Notes: generated by a model from the sequence alone, not told the origin. A stretch of 64,000 nucleotides of DNA from Leptospira sp. GIMC2001 (GCF_028462125.1 NZ_CP115468.1:1336501-1400500), one strand, 5' to 3'; positions 44,236 through 53,492 are shown, counted from the first letter of the stretch. Translations and numbers: made by a program.

Positions 44236-44707
44236 CTAGTATATTCTCTTTGTAAAAAGCAATAACCTGGTAAGGATGATTAAATGATTGGATTTTCTTT
44301 ACTAGTTTTGGGTTTCCAATTGACTCATCTAATTTTTTTAAAAGATTTTCTGCTAAGTGATATGTTTCATTTCCTCTTTTATATTCAACAGAACCAATTT
44401 TAAATGATTCTATTCCTTCTTTTTCGAATAAGGTTATAGTGTCCTTAATTGCTATATCATAATTATGAAGAAGTTGAGATAACTGAAAGATAAACATTAA
44501 AAGAGAAGCTTTTTCATTTTCACTTGAAATTTGTCTTCTTAGATCTCCATTATATCTATTTTTTCTTGCATCATTGTAGATTCTTTCCCGGATATCATCA
44601 CTAAATATTTGATCGTAAGTGTATTTTGCTAGTGATTCGAATCGAACACGTATTTTCTGAGGAAGCTTTCTCAAGAGGTCATTTAAATGTATTGTATTAT
44701 TGTTCAT
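44204..44707 (-). CDS. Unknown helical protein, partner of the nuclease-like gene
   Basis: This 167-aa soluble protein is predicted mostly helical, with no known domain. It is the first gene of cassette 40 and overlaps the possible nuclease gene by 32 bases, so the two products are probably made in a fixed ratio. Confidence 0.55.
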   Translation of the reverse strand: MNNNTIHLNDLLRKLPQKIRVRFESLAKYTYDQIFSDDIRERIYNDARKNRYNGDLRRQISSENEKASLLMFIFQLSQLLHNYDIAIKDTITLFEKEGIESFKIGSVEYKRGNETYHLAENLLKKLDESIGNPKLVKKIQSFNHPYQVIAFYKENILDEKFKKYIRF

Positions 44708-44729
44708 AAAAAATTAAAAAATGGCGTAT

Positions 44730-44878
44730 AACGAATGAGCTTGCCGACGTTCCTCGTAGCTGAGCCTCCAAAGGAGGCGTTAGCGTCGGCACGACTTCTT
44801 GCTTTTGCAAGAAGCGTGACGGAGAGGAATGTGTCGAAGACCGAGCCGGTATTCCGGCGATGCGGCAAGCGAAAGTTA
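44730..44878 (-). repeat. attC 41 (family B)
   Basis: Family B site. The right end GTTATACGGCGTACCC pairs with GTTATACGGCATACCC at the far end of cassette 41. Confidence 0.88.
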
Positions 44879-44908
44879 TACGGCGTACCCATTTTTAAAT
44901 TTCTAAAG

Positions 44909-45298
44909 CTATTTCACTTGAATATTCTGATCTTTTAATGGTAGGCGTATATCACCAACAAAAACATATCTGATCTTTCCATTGTTCATCATTTTGTGAA
45001 TCGCTTGTCTTGTAATTTTATATTTCTTCGCCATTTCATCAACGCTTGCTAATTGTGATGCGACAACTTTATCCGAGTCCACCTTTGCTTTCAATTCTGC
45101 AATTGTCGCATTAATCTTTGATTGACTTCTCTTGGAAAATATTGCATCTCCACATTTATTACACTCGTAACCTTCCAGACCATTGACCATTTCTTTTCCA
45201 TAATCTTTTACTATAAAATTAGTCTTCAAATTTAACTTTTTCTTCATTGATCCTTGAGATCCGCACGATGGGCAATCTTTCCATACTTTATCTTTCAT
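44909..45298 (-). CDS. mqsA: MqsA-like antitoxin
   Basis: This 129-aa protein has a YgiT-type zinc site (CPSCGSQG near residue 8 and ECNKCGDAIF near residue 45) and a C-terminal helix-turn-helix-like part (SVDEMAKKYKITRQAIHKMM). ATG 45296-45298 is chosen over a longer frame that overlaps mqsR. The HTH looks closer to excisionase-type DNA binding than to the XRE domain of E. coli MqsA. It should neutralise MqsR and bind the palindrome at 45611-45630. Confidence 0.85.
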   Translation of the reverse strand: MKDKVWKDCPSCGSQGSMKKKLNLKTNFIVKDYGKEMVNGLEGYECNKCGDAIFSKRSQSKINATIAELKAKVDSDKVVASQLASVDEMAKKYKITRQAIHKMMNNGKIRYVFVGDIRLPLKDQNIQVK

Positions 45299-45605
45299 AG
45301 TTGCTATCCTCTTTAAAAGAAATAATAAGAGCATCCTCTTCTAAAATTTGTAATTTAATATATATATGCTTTTCTTGAATTCTCATTTTGTAAACATCAT
45401 GCCAAAGCTTTACATTTTGATGTGACGTCATTGATTTATAAAAATTTTCGTGACTTAACTCTAGAACATTACTGACTATTCCTTCATAATCAAAACCGAA
45501 ACTTTCAAGGGCTGTTAATTGTGCTTTCTTTGTAATAAATACACTACCACTTCGTATAAGATCTTTAATTACCTTCAAAGAATAATGAGCACGTTTTTTC
45601 TCCAC
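45288..45605 (-). CDS. mqsR: MqsR-family mRNA interferase toxin
   Basis: This 105-aa protein has HYSLKVIKDLIRSGSVFITK, GFDYEGIVSNVLEL, then FYKSMTSHQNVKLWHDVYKM, which is the hallmark block of MqsR. MqsR cleaves mRNA at GCN sites in studied members. It starts at GTG 45603-45605 and overlaps mqsA by 11 bases, toxin first as in E. coli. Confidence 0.93.
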   Translation of the reverse strand: MEKKRAHYSLKVIKDLIRSGSVFITKKAQLTALESFGFDYEGIVSNVLELSHENFYKSMTSHQNVKLWHDVYKMRIQEKHIYIKLQILEEDALIISFKEDSNYER

Positions 45606-45610
45606 TTATT

Positions 45611-45640
45611 ACACTATATTTAAATAGTGTACATTGTCAA
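45611..45640 (-). promoter_or_regulatory. mqsRA promoter and operator
   Basis: Inverted repeat ACACTAT (45611-45617) / ATAGTGT (45624-45630). A minus-strand TTGACA (45635-45640) and TATAGT (45613-45618) lie 16 bases apart, so operator and promoter coincide. Confidence 0.65.
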
Positions 45641-45702
45641 CCATTTAGATCGATCGGATATAAAAGTCAATTCTCTTGTGTAGAGATTTTGGGTATGCCG
45701 TA

Positions 45703-45852
45703 TAACGAATGAGCTTGCCGACGTTCCTCGTAGCTGAGCCTCTAAAGGAGGCGTTAGCGTCGGAACGACTTCTTGCCTTAGCAAGAAGCGTGACGAAGAG
45801 GAATGTGTCGAAGACCGAGCCGGTATTCCGGCGATGCGGCAAGCGAAAGTTA
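45703..45852 (-). repeat. attC 42 (family B)
   Basis: Family B site. The right end GTTAAGCGTTGTTCCGAA pairs with GTTAAGCGTAATTCCGAA at the far end of cassette 42. The core supplies the stop codon of the cassette gene. Confidence 0.88.
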
Positions 45853-46413
45853 AGCGTTGTTCCGAAATATTTTGAGAGCTTTTTCAAATTCAAGATAACC
45901 TTCTATTCCGGCTCCTGGTTCATTTAAACACCATTCTTTTACTTTATCAAAGTATATCCTTTGATTGCTTGCGACTAACACTGCTTGATCTAGACAATCC
46001 CGAGATTTAAAATAGAAAAAAGATGCTAAACGATCTTTAACACAATCGGTTGGAGAGAGTATCCTTAATATTTTTCCATCAACTTCTATTTCATCTGGTT
46101 TTATTCTATAATCATCACCAATCGAAACTGGCGAAGAAACAAATTCAACAAATAGATGAGCGCACATTGGATGGCGATAATGCCTTCCAAATTTTTTAAA
46201 ATTTAATGCTTCCATCGTTTCTCTTATTTCTTTGCCGCGAGATATCAATGGTTCAACCATATCTAAATCACCAGATCTGTATGCGCCTTTAGAATAAATA
46301 GAAACTACGGAACCTCCAACTAATACGGAACTTATTCCTTTATTAGCAAGATGCCAACCAACAAATTTCCAAAGATCTTCTTCCGTTACTTTTTCCCAGT
46401 TAGGTTCTTCCAT
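45850..46413 (-). CDS. Nucleotidyltransferase-like protein of a two-gene module
   Basis: This 187-aa protein (from ATG 46411-46413) has VLVGGSVVSIYSKGAYRSGD followed by LDMV, the GGS...DxD arrangement of nucleotidyltransferases. LSPTDCVKDRLASFFYF and DCLDQAVLVA are blocks seen in DUF6036-like or AbiEii-related proteins. The winged-helix gene upstream overlaps by 14 bases. The pair resembles toxin-antitoxin modules in which the transferase modifies an RNA or protein; the target is unknown. Confidence 0.72.
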   Translation of the reverse strand: MEEPNWEKVTEEDLWKFVGWHLANKGISSVLVGGSVVSIYSKGAYRSGDLDMVEPLISRGKEIRETMEALNFKKFGRHYRHPMCAHLFVEFVSSPVSIGDDYRIKPDEIEVDGKILRILSPTDCVKDRLASFFYFKSRDCLDQAVLVASNQRIYFDKVKEWCLNEPGAGIEGYLEFEKALKIFRNNA

Positions 46414-46771
46414 AAACTGGCTTTCCTTTGTCCCTTGGGCGTCGCCTTGAAGAGAACAGAATTTCTTTATCATTTATTGAAAGTGAATTATAATAAACCT
46501 CTAAAATTAACTTGAGACCTTTAACGAAAGGCGATTTGGGATTAAACGAATAGACTCGAGACTTTCCTATATTCTTTGAAACTAGTACCCCAGCTTTTTC
46601 AAATCTTTCTAATTGATTTTTAATAGGTGTAAGTGCTACACCATAATCTTTAGCAATGGCGGAGGCATGTAATTCATTGTAATGGAAAAGATGAATGAGA
46701 ACTTTCGAAGCTGTCTTATTTCCAAATATTCCATCCAAAACCATCACAATACTACTGTGTTTTTTACTCAA
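46400..46771 (-). CDS. Winged-helix regulator paired with nucleotidyltransferase
   Basis: This 123-aa protein has a winged helix-turn-helix (ASAIAKDYGVALTPIKNQLE then RFEKAGVLVSKNIGKSRVYS). It is first in the module and probably represses it through the 13-bp inverted repeat just upstream (46782-46813). It may also be the antitoxin. ArsR/MarR-like fold assignment is by motif only. Confidence 0.78.
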   Translation of the reverse strand: MSKKHSSIVMVLDGIFGNKTASKVLIHLFHYNELHASAIAKDYGVALTPIKNQLERFEKAGVLVSKNIGKSRVYSFNPKSPFVKGLKLILEVYYNSLSINDKEILFSSRRRPRDKGKPVYGRT

Positions 46772-46781
46772 ATTTAATCAA

Positions 46782-46813
46782 CTATATTTTAGTTCATATA
46801 AACTAAAATATAG
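46782..46813 (-). promoter_or_regulatory. 32-bp inverted repeat operator (cassette 42)
   Basis: Perfect 13-bp arms CTATATTTTAGTT (46782-46794) and AACTAAAATATAG (46801-46813) with a 6-base centre, 11 bases upstream of the winged-helix gene. It is the longest palindrome seen outside the attC sites. Confidence 0.65.
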
Positions 46814-46832
46814 TCACATTCGGAATTACGCT

Positions 46833-47010
46833 TAACGAGGAGCGTTACTGCCGTTCAGGATAGCTGAGTGTCCAAAGGACACGTTAGCGTTGGCACGAGA
46901 TTGCTTTGAGACAAAGTCGAGAAAAGCAATCGTAGTGACACCCGAATGGGTCTGAAGCTCCTCTTCATCAAAGGCAAAGGAGCGAGGACGTTTCCAGTAA
47001 CGCGGAGTTA
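46833..47010 (-). repeat. attC 43 (family A)
   Basis: Family A site. The right end GTTAAGCGTCGTAAATTT pairs with GTTAAGCGTCATAAATTT at the far end of cassette 43. Confidence 0.87.
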
Positions 47011-47156
47011 AGCGTCGTAAATTTAATTTGAACTAAAAAAATATTACTATAAAATATTTATCTTTAATAATTATTTAATATTTCAATGTTTTAGTTTAAA
47101 ATCCTTACGATATTTATTTTGAAGATTTTCTCCATAAATATTATAGATTTCAAATT

Positions 47157-47615
47157 TCAATATATAAATTTTAAATAAGAAAAGCAAACCAAAATAGGAG
47201 ATAAAGTAATATAAAAAATAAAATATAAATAAATATGAGATCTATTTACTTTAATATCGAAGTTTTCTGTAAAATAAATTAAGCTCTGACAAATAGAATT
47301 ACAAAACGAAAAAGCAAAAAAATAATATAGAATGAATTTAGAATCTTTAAATAAATCGAAAAATGCTAAAAGAAAAAAAGCTAAAGCATACTCTAAAAAA
47401 CATGAGAGGAAAACTCTACTATAAATCCCATCTTTATTTTTATAAATAAATACTAAAATGCTTACTTTCGCTAATGAACTTAAAAATACAATAACTAACG
47501 GTGATACAAATAATATAGACATAGTTTTTAAATAATCAGTATGCGAATAAATACGAAAAAATAATCCCGAAGTTAAATAAATTAAAAATATTCCTATAAA
47601 ATTTACTTTTCTCAT
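47157..47615 (-). CDS. Small polytopic membrane protein, unknown function
   Basis: This 152-aa protein has about five hydrophobic helices (residues 5-25, 30-55, 70-92, 95-115, 125-148). No family is recognised. It is the only gene of cassette 43 and lies far (about 145 bases) from its attC. Confidence 0.55.
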   Translation of the reverse strand: MRKVNFIGIFLIYLTSGLFFRIYSHTDYLKTMSILFVSPLVIVFLSSLAKVSILVFIYKNKDGIYSRVFLSCFLEYALAFFLLAFFDLFKDSKFILYYFFAFSFCNSICQSLIYFTENFDIKVNRSHIYLYFIFYITLSPILVCFSYLKFIY

Positions 47616-47796
47616 AATACTAAATTTAAGAAATTCACTATACTCTAAACCAAAAATAAGAACTAATTTATGTCTACATTCCTACAGTATACATAATAGT
47701 TTTACTGTTAAATGAAAGGCTATTCCTTCAATACTCATGAATTAATGATAATATTTGATTTTAAAAGCAAAATAGTATTCCTAAATTTATGACGCT

Positions 47797-48005
47797 TAAC
47801 GAGGAGTCTACCTGCCGTTCGGGATAGGTGAGCCTCTGGTTTCCCGAGGGAGTCCCCGACCGAGGAAAAGAAACCTGAGGCGTTACCGTTGGCACGAGGT
47901 TGCTGGGAGCATTGCGACCAATGCAACCGCAGTGACACCCGAATGGAACCGAAGCTCCTCTACCTTAGGACAAGGAGCGAGGGTTTCTACAGGTAGACGG
48001 AGTTA
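47797..48005 (-). repeat. attC 44 (family D)
   Basis: Family D site with the long CTCTGGTTTC hairpin. The right end GTTATGCGTCGTTT pairs with GTTATGCGTCATTT at the far end of cassette 44. Confidence 0.85.
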
Positions 48006-48024
48006 TGCGTCGTTTATCACATTT

Positions 48025-49284
48025 TTATAATGTTTCTAAAATGGTAATTTCTATAGACATAAGTAAATCAAGAATATAATATTTATCGGAAGAATATATT
48101 AGGGATATATCTTCTTGAGCAACTATATTTGAAAATCTACTAATAAATCCAACAGCTTTTTGAATTTCCTCATCAGTCAGATTTAATTGTTTTTTTCCGA
48201 GATCTATTAAATTTTTTTTATATATTTGAATTTTTACTAAATCTAAAATATCACCATCTCTTTCATTTCTTTCTTGATTTTTTTTATTTCTATTCTTGAG
48301 CTTTATGCTCATTAATCCGTTTTCTATTTCCTTAAATACCTCTTTTAAATTTTCATCTTCATTGTTCACATTTTGAATATCAGAAAATTGAAAAGTGTGA
48401 TCTTCTCTAAAACTTTCAGAATTCATGTCGGATACATGCAAATTGCCATGAAAGAAATTTTCTCCTTCGTGAGAAAAATCTAATCTTAATTGAAATAATT
48501 TCTGATCATTTGAAAAAAATATTTTAATTCTTGTAGGTCTATCAGATGTTATTCTATATTCTGGCTCTTTATCATAAGCTATAGGTCTCGTTTCTATATA
48601 AATAAAATGTATGTAACCTGAATTTAAGACTACACTTAATTCGTCCCATAAATTCTTCAATACATCATTCACTCTCTCCGATGAATATAAACTATTTTCA
48701 AAACTAAAATATAATATTTCATAAAACACAATTAATGTATAAAAATTCATAAATTCACTAAAAATATATCTAACTTCTAGCCATACATTCTGTAGAATTG
48801 GCTTATCGCTTTTTCCAATATATGAAGATTCAATCCCTTCATCTAAATCGATTACAAAAAACAATAATTTCGATCTAATCATCTCTAATAAAGTCAATCC
48901 TTCTTTAGCTGGCATTGAACCATTCGTGAAATTAAGTTCGTCAGTTCGATAATAATTAAAATCTCGAATTGCAAACATTCGATCTCTCAATTCACTTATT
49001 GTCAAATTAACTTTAGAATAAACCGATTGAACAGTAAATAAATCAATTTGGTTAGCACTAACATTTAATAATTTAGATATTTCTTCTAAGTTTTCATAAT
49101 AAAAGGTAATTTCTTTTGGTTTTGATTTTTCTAACGATTTTATCAATTTTTCATTGAAAACTCTTTGTCCGTATTCATCATCATCTCCTCCAAATAAAGA
49201 ATTTCGAATGAATTCCAATTGTTGCTCCTGAATTAATCTGAATGCAGGAGATAATCTCTCTAGTAATTTCTTATATTTATTCAT
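48025..49284 (-). CDS. Large soluble protein of unknown function, 419 aa
   Basis: I do not recognise this protein. It is soluble and helical with a central beta-rich part (about residues 245-300: PTRIKIFFSNDQKLFQLRLD) and a basic linker (LKNRNKKNQERNERDGD) near residue 330. There is no signal peptide, catalytic motif or membrane segment. It is the sole gene of cassette 44. Confidence 0.55.
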   Translation of the reverse strand: MNKYKKLLERLSPAFRLIQEQQLEFIRNSLFGGDDDEYGQRVFNEKLIKSLEKSKPKEITFYYENLEEISKLLNVSANQIDLFTVQSVYSKVNLTISELRDRMFAIRDFNYYRTDELNFTNGSMPAKEGLTLLEMIRSKLLFFVIDLDEGIESSYIGKSDKPILQNVWLEVRYIFSEFMNFYTLIVFYEILYFSFENSLYSSERVNDVLKNLWDELSVVLNSGYIHFIYIETRPIAYDKEPEYRITSDRPTRIKIFFSNDQKLFQLRLDFSHEGENFFHGNLHVSDMNSESFREDHTFQFSDIQNVNNEDENLKEVFKEIENGLMSIKLKNRNKKNQERNERDGDILDLVKIQIYKKNLIDLGKKQLNLTDEEIQKAVGFISRFSNIVAQEDISLIYSSDKYYILDLLMSIEITILETL

Positions 49285-49313
49285 CGTGAAAATTCCTTTT
49301 TAGAAATGACGCA

Positions 49314-49462
49314 TAACGAATGAGCTTGCCGACGTTTCTCGTAGCTGAGCCTCCAAAGGAGGCGTTAGCGTCGGCACGTCTTCTTGCTTTGCGAGAAGCG
49401 TGACGAAGAGGAATGTGTCAAAGACCGAGCCGGTATTCCGGCGATGCGGCAAGCGAAAGTTA
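49314..49462 (-). repeat. attC 45 (family B)
   Basis: Family B site. The right end GTTATGTGCTGAAGGCGC pairs with GTTATGTGCCAAAGGCGC at the far end of cassette 45. Confidence 0.87.
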
Positions 49463-49479
49463 TGTGCTGAAGGCGCATC

Positions 49480-50406
49480 CTAAATATTTTTCCTTAATTC
49501 TAAAATATCCGCTACGTGAACTTTAGTCGTATTAGTTTTGGTATAAGTAAATGGTGTAAAATAATCTTTGATTATTCTAAATCGACTATCAGTTGGTGAA
49601 AGTTCTAATGAAGTAGGAAGCCAATACTTCATTAAACTGAAAATTTCATATAAAAGATGGGATACTTTTGCAATATATTCTGGTTTTAGCATATATCTAA
49701 ATAGAAGTTTATCTTTAAAATTTTCTTCAAAAAATCCGTGATCATATACTACAAATTTTGATTCTGAAGCCGTTTTTTTGAGTAAAAGAAATTTATTTTC
49801 ATTAATCGGATTCAATTCTCTACCGTTTACGACAGAATATTCAATAGCATTCTCCGCAGTTCGTTTAAAAAAATCGGTATTTTGAAATATTAATTCAAGT
49901 TTTAGCAATTTATTTTGGATTTTAAGAATATTTATTGAATCAATATGATTAATATTGGTAAGGAATAAATTATTATTAATAGTTTCTTTAAATAAATCTC
50001 TTATTTCGCCATTATTTTTGAAAATTTGAAAGCCAAGATAACTTTGGTTTTTAATTAAATTGGAAATTTCATTTTCTGAATAATTTACTAATCCAACTAT
50101 ATTACTGAAAGTATTTGAATCTAAATTGTATCCATGAAGTATTTTTTGAATATTGTAAAGTGCGATGAAAATGTCATTAGAAACTGAATTTTTGATATAT
50201 TCTTTTAGATATTTTTTCTCTTCTTTCGTTACATGAACCTGAATAAGCTCATAGAAAATGAAAACTAGAAAGAAAAAGACTGCATTTGAGATTATGTTAA
50301 TAAGAATATTTTTAATCTCTGAATCAGTTATATAGCAAGTTATAACCGAAAGAATTATTGTAGCGATGCTAAGACTTATGTAAGGTATTGTATTGTAAGT
50401 GTTCAT
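49480..50406 (-). CDS. Two-helix membrane protein with large cytoplasmic domain
   Basis: This 308-aa protein has two membrane helices at the N-terminus (about residues 8-26 and 35-56), then a soluble helical domain of 250 residues with no known motif. Two helices plus a soluble domain is a design seen in some phage-defence effectors, but nothing specific is visible. It is the sole gene of cassette 45. Confidence 0.55.
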   Translation of the reverse strand: MNTYNTIPYISLSIATIILSVITCYITDSEIKNILINIISNAVFFFLVFIFYELIQVHVTKEEKKYLKEYIKNSVSNDIFIALYNIQKILHGYNLDSNTFSNIVGLVNYSENEISNLIKNQSYLGFQIFKNNGEIRDLFKETINNNLFLTNINHIDSINILKIQNKLLKLELIFQNTDFFKRTAENAIEYSVVNGRELNPINENKFLLLKKTASESKFVVYDHGFFEENFKDKLLFRYMLKPEYIAKVSHLLYEIFSLMKYWLPTSLELSPTDSRFRIIKDYFTPFTYTKTNTTKVHVADILELRKNI

Positions 50407-50455
50407 TTTTTACTCGAGAAATTATTGATCTTTGATCTTTCGCGCCTTTGGCACA

Positions 50456-50631
50456 TAACGAGGAGCGTTGCTGCCGTTCGGGAAAGCCGAGTCTCCAAAG
50501 GAGACGTTGGCGTTGGCACGAGATTGCTGTGAACGAAGAGAGCAGGTCAATCGTAGTGACACCCGAATGGGTCTGAAGCTCCTCTTCCTTAAGGACAAAG
50601 GAGCGAAGACGTCTCCAGTAACGCGGAGTTA
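50456..50631 (-). repeat. attC 46 (family A)
   Basis: Family A site. The right end GTTATTCGTCGTATTTT pairs with GTTATTCGTCATATTTT at the far end of cassette 46. Confidence 0.87.
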
Positions 50632-51017
50632 TTCGTCGTATTTTTCTTATCTAAAAAACACAATAAAGTGCTCCTTTTTAGAGAAGTTTTTACAATTCTT
50701 TCTAATTTTAACTTAACTACTATGTTTTATTTAGAACTTATCAAATTGGCTAATGAATTTATTTTGTCTTGTAATCCAATTTTAAATTTAATTAAATTAT
50801 TAATTTCAAATTTGAAATACTGTAAAAGAATCTGAGACAACAGTCAATAGAATTGCCTTGTAATAAAATAAGAATTGAAAAATCCTCAAAAAATTATGTT
50901 ATACCAGTTTTTTGTTTTCTTATTCTAATCGAAATATAAATATTTTATTTTTAAACTAAACTTATGGTTAAACAATTCACCTAATTTTTATCTACTACAA
51001 TTTTAAAGACTAAAAGT
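50632..51017. other. Gene-free 3' part of cassette 46
   Basis: About 385 bases lie between the lipoprotein gene and its attC, much longer than the usual few tens of bases. It is AT-rich with no credible frame. It may be a decayed second gene. Confidence 0.4.
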
Positions 51018-51287
51018 TTAAAAATCTATAAAATATTGAGATTCTTTGTCGCATTCATTTAGCTGAATTTGTGCATATAAGCATAATATTAGAAATGTAT
51101 TATCTTGAAAATCGTTTATATCGAACAATGTTAATGCAAAGGCACATAATTCATCTCTATTTGCAGCCTTTCCATTTTTAAAAACGTGTCCATTTTTACA
51201 TTCATCTCTTTTGGAGACTCCTGGACCTAGTGGTCCCATATCGCAATTTAGAATTAAAAACACTAGTGCAATAAACAAAAATCTCAT
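51018..51287 (-). CDS. Small predicted lipoprotein, Leptospira-type
   Basis: This 89-aa protein has the lipoprotein signal MRFLFIALVFLILNC (lipobox ILNC). The mature part has ECKNGHVFKNGKAANRDELC and LCLYAQIQLNECDKE, the same cysteine and GKAA pattern as the protein at 7957. Two cassettes therefore carry members of one small lipoprotein family. Its role is unknown. Confidence 0.75.
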   Translation of the reverse strand: MRFLFIALVFLILNCDMGPLGPGVSKRDECKNGHVFKNGKAANRDELCAFALTLFDINDFQDNTFLILCLYAQIQLNECDKESQYFIDF

Positions 51288-51369
51288 GAATAACCATCCT
51301 GATTTGAATTCTAATTATTAAATATAAAAGTAATTTTAATTTTACTCAATTGATGTAAAATATGACGAA

Positions 51370-51576
51370 TAACGGGGAGCTCAATCGCAGTTGTCGGTAG
51401 CTGAGTCTTGAATTTCCCGAAGGCCTCCGTGCCTGAGGATTAGAAATTTAAGACGTTAGCGTTGGCACGAAATTGCATGAGCAAAGCGAAAAAGTAATTT
51501 CAGTGCCACGACAATTGCCCCAAGCCCTCTTTCATAAACTCAAAGGGCGCAGGGGGTTTCCGATTGAGCGGAGTTA
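51370..51576 (-). repeat. attC 47 (family E)
   Basis: Family E site. The right end GTTATACGCAGATTACA pairs with GTTATACGCAAATTACA at the far end of cassette 47. Confidence 0.86.
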
Positions 51577-51607
51577 TACGCAGATTACACCATTTATAAT
51601 AGTTCAT

Positions 51608-52135
51608 TTAAAGATACCAGATGTGACAATCGCATTTAGACTTATAATAGAAAGGAAAACGTACATACTCATCTTGAAATATCATAGTTCCTCTACCTGT
51701 CTGAACTTTTATTTTTCTTATATATTCATTTAATGGATTTCTGAAATTATATCCTGTATAAATAATGACAGCAGTATACGTTTCAATATTTAGAATTATC
51801 TTATTTTCGATCGGGTCATAGAAAACGTATCCTTCTTTAATTGGATTCACTTGAATGAAATTATTGTAATTTAAAATATCCTTTGAATTTATGGTTTTCC
51901 ATTTGCTTAGAAAATCTGAAAATTCATTTAAAAATTTATCATTAGATTCTAAAATATTTTCCTTATTTCGCATTATCCTTTCAAATTTTAAAGCATCAAT
52001 AGGATCTTTAAGATAGAAATGTATTTCGACTAATTCTTCAGTATCATTTGAGATTGCTATATATGTTTGAATACTACATGAAAAATTGACAACGAGAAAC
52101 ATATGAAATATATATTTATTAAAGTATTTACTCAT
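51608..52135 (-). CDS. Predicted lipoprotein, 175 aa
   Basis: The signal segment IFHMFLVVNFSC ends in an FSC lipobox. The mature protein begins SIQTYIAISNDTEELVEIHF, is beta-rich and ends in CDCHIWYL. I do not recognise a family. It is the sole gene of cassette 47; about 280 AT-rich bases upstream hold no gene. Confidence 0.6.
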   Translation of the reverse strand: MSKYFNKYIFHMFLVVNFSCSIQTYIAISNDTEELVEIHFYLKDPIDALKFERIMRNKENILESNDKFLNEFSDFLSKWKTINSKDILNYNNFIQVNPIKEGYVFYDPIENKIILNIETYTAVIIYTGYNFRNPLNEYIRKIKVQTGRGTMIFQDEYVRFPFYYKSKCDCHIWYL

Positions 52136-52417
52136 AGTTACTTTTTATCCTATTTATTTTTATTTATATTATAGAGAACAGAATATTAAAAATAGTTTCT
52201 AAAAAAAAAGATCTGCGTTTCTTTTTTAATCATGCCTAGCTTCATAAAAAAGAATCCAAAAAAATATTTGAAAATTGAACTTATTTTAAAAAATTCAAAA
52301 AAGGAAAGAAAAAATACTGTATGTTCCTTACTTAATTCATATTTCTTAACTAAATAATTTATCAACGAATTTAGAAAGAGCGTTCTTTGTATTCAATATA
52401 TTTTTGTAATTTGCGTA

Positions 52418-52566
52418 TAACGAATGAGCTTGCCGACGTTCCTCGTAGCTGAGCCTCCAGAGGAGGCGTTAGCGTCGGCACGTCTTCTTGCTTTGCAAGA
52501 AACGTGACGAAGAGGAATGTGTCGAAGACCGAGCCGGTATTCCGGAGATGCGGCAAGCGAAAGTTA
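52418..52566 (-). repeat. attC 48 (family B)
   Basis: Family B site. The right end GTTATGCGTCGGTCTAA pairs with GTTATGCGTCAGTCTAA at the far end of cassette 48. Confidence 0.88.
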
Positions 52567-52582
52567 TGCGTCGGTCTAATTT

Positions 52583-53473
52583 TCAATAACGAAACGGTAT
52601 TGTAGAACTTATTATACGTTTATCATAAATATCAACGTTATTTTTTGAAGTAAATTCAAGTATAGATTTTTTTAAATTTTCAAAATCTGAAGTTGGACCG
52701 ATGATTATCCCTTCTATGGGAAAAACTATATCTGGATTTGATAAATTAGTTTTAATAAATTGACAAATAGAATCTTTATTGGACTTAAACTCAACCTTTA
52801 TTTCGTGTTTTTTAACGTTAACTTCTGGGATTATTAGACGGATCTCTTTTTCTTCCTTAAATGCAGGATGCTTTAATACTGGGAAAAGCATGGAAATATA
52901 TTGAATTGCAGTTTTTACCGTTGATTCAATATTCTGATCTGTAGCCTCTTTATTGATTACATAATACTTTATTATGCTTTCAATATTCCATTGAATAAAA
53001 CTACGTTGTTCGCTTTCTAAATAAATAACATTAACCAATGATGAATATGAATTAGTTATTAAGCCTAAAAATGTTTTTCCAAATTCTAATGCTACAGATG
53101 AAGTATTTGATCCATATCCACGCCACATGCTTAATAAATCACTTTCACTAGTAAAACTAGTTATATAGATTATTGGAATATCTTGTTTATTTAAACCTTT
53201 TAACACTGACTCCCAAAAAAATTGGTTACTTTTTTCAACCCTTTCTAAAAATAAATTACATTCTTCTAAAATCAAATTTTTGGCATAATTTTGTTCAGAT
53301 ATATCATTTAAAAATCTAGCATCAGTTGAATAAATTGCTTTGTTCTGAATTATACCCATCAATCCATCTATACTAGTATAATGGTAAATATAAGAATTCT
53401 TTGGAAAAATTAATTCCTTCTTATAATGCGCTAAAGATTTAAGTAAATAGTCAAAGAAATTGTTATTAATCAT
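52583..53473 (-). CDS. DUF2971-family protein
   Basis: This 296-aa protein matches DUF2971: IYHYTSIDGLMGIIQNKAIY, TDARFLNDISEQNYAKNLIL and SFTSESDLLSMWRGYGSNTS are its conserved blocks. The first block resembles the fold of ADP-ribosyltransferase-like proteins. DUF2971 genes are frequent in defence islands, but their biochemical role is not established. Sole gene of cassette 48. Confidence 0.82.
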   Translation of the reverse strand: MINNNFFDYLLKSLAHYKKELIFPKNSYIYHYTSIDGLMGIIQNKAIYSTDARFLNDISEQNYAKNLILEECNLFLERVEKSNQFFWESVLKGLNKQDIPIIYITSFTSESDLLSMWRGYGSNTSSVALEFGKTFLGLITNSYSSLVNVIYLESEQRSFIQWNIESIIKYYVINKEATDQNIESTVKTAIQYISMLFPVLKHPAFKEEKEIRLIIPEVNVKKHEIKVEFKSNKDSICQFIKTNLSNPDIVFPIEGIIIGPTSDFENLKKSILEFTSKNNVDIYDKRIISSTIPFRY

Positions 53474-53492
53474 AGTTTTTTAGACTGACGCA

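Noticed and set aside
44704..44892. Repeated minus-strand frames with NFRLPHRRNTGSVF (for example 13675, 21653, 23622, 44704, 52371)
   Set aside because: They translate family B attC sites and continue into unrelated sequence. They have no consistent start or end.
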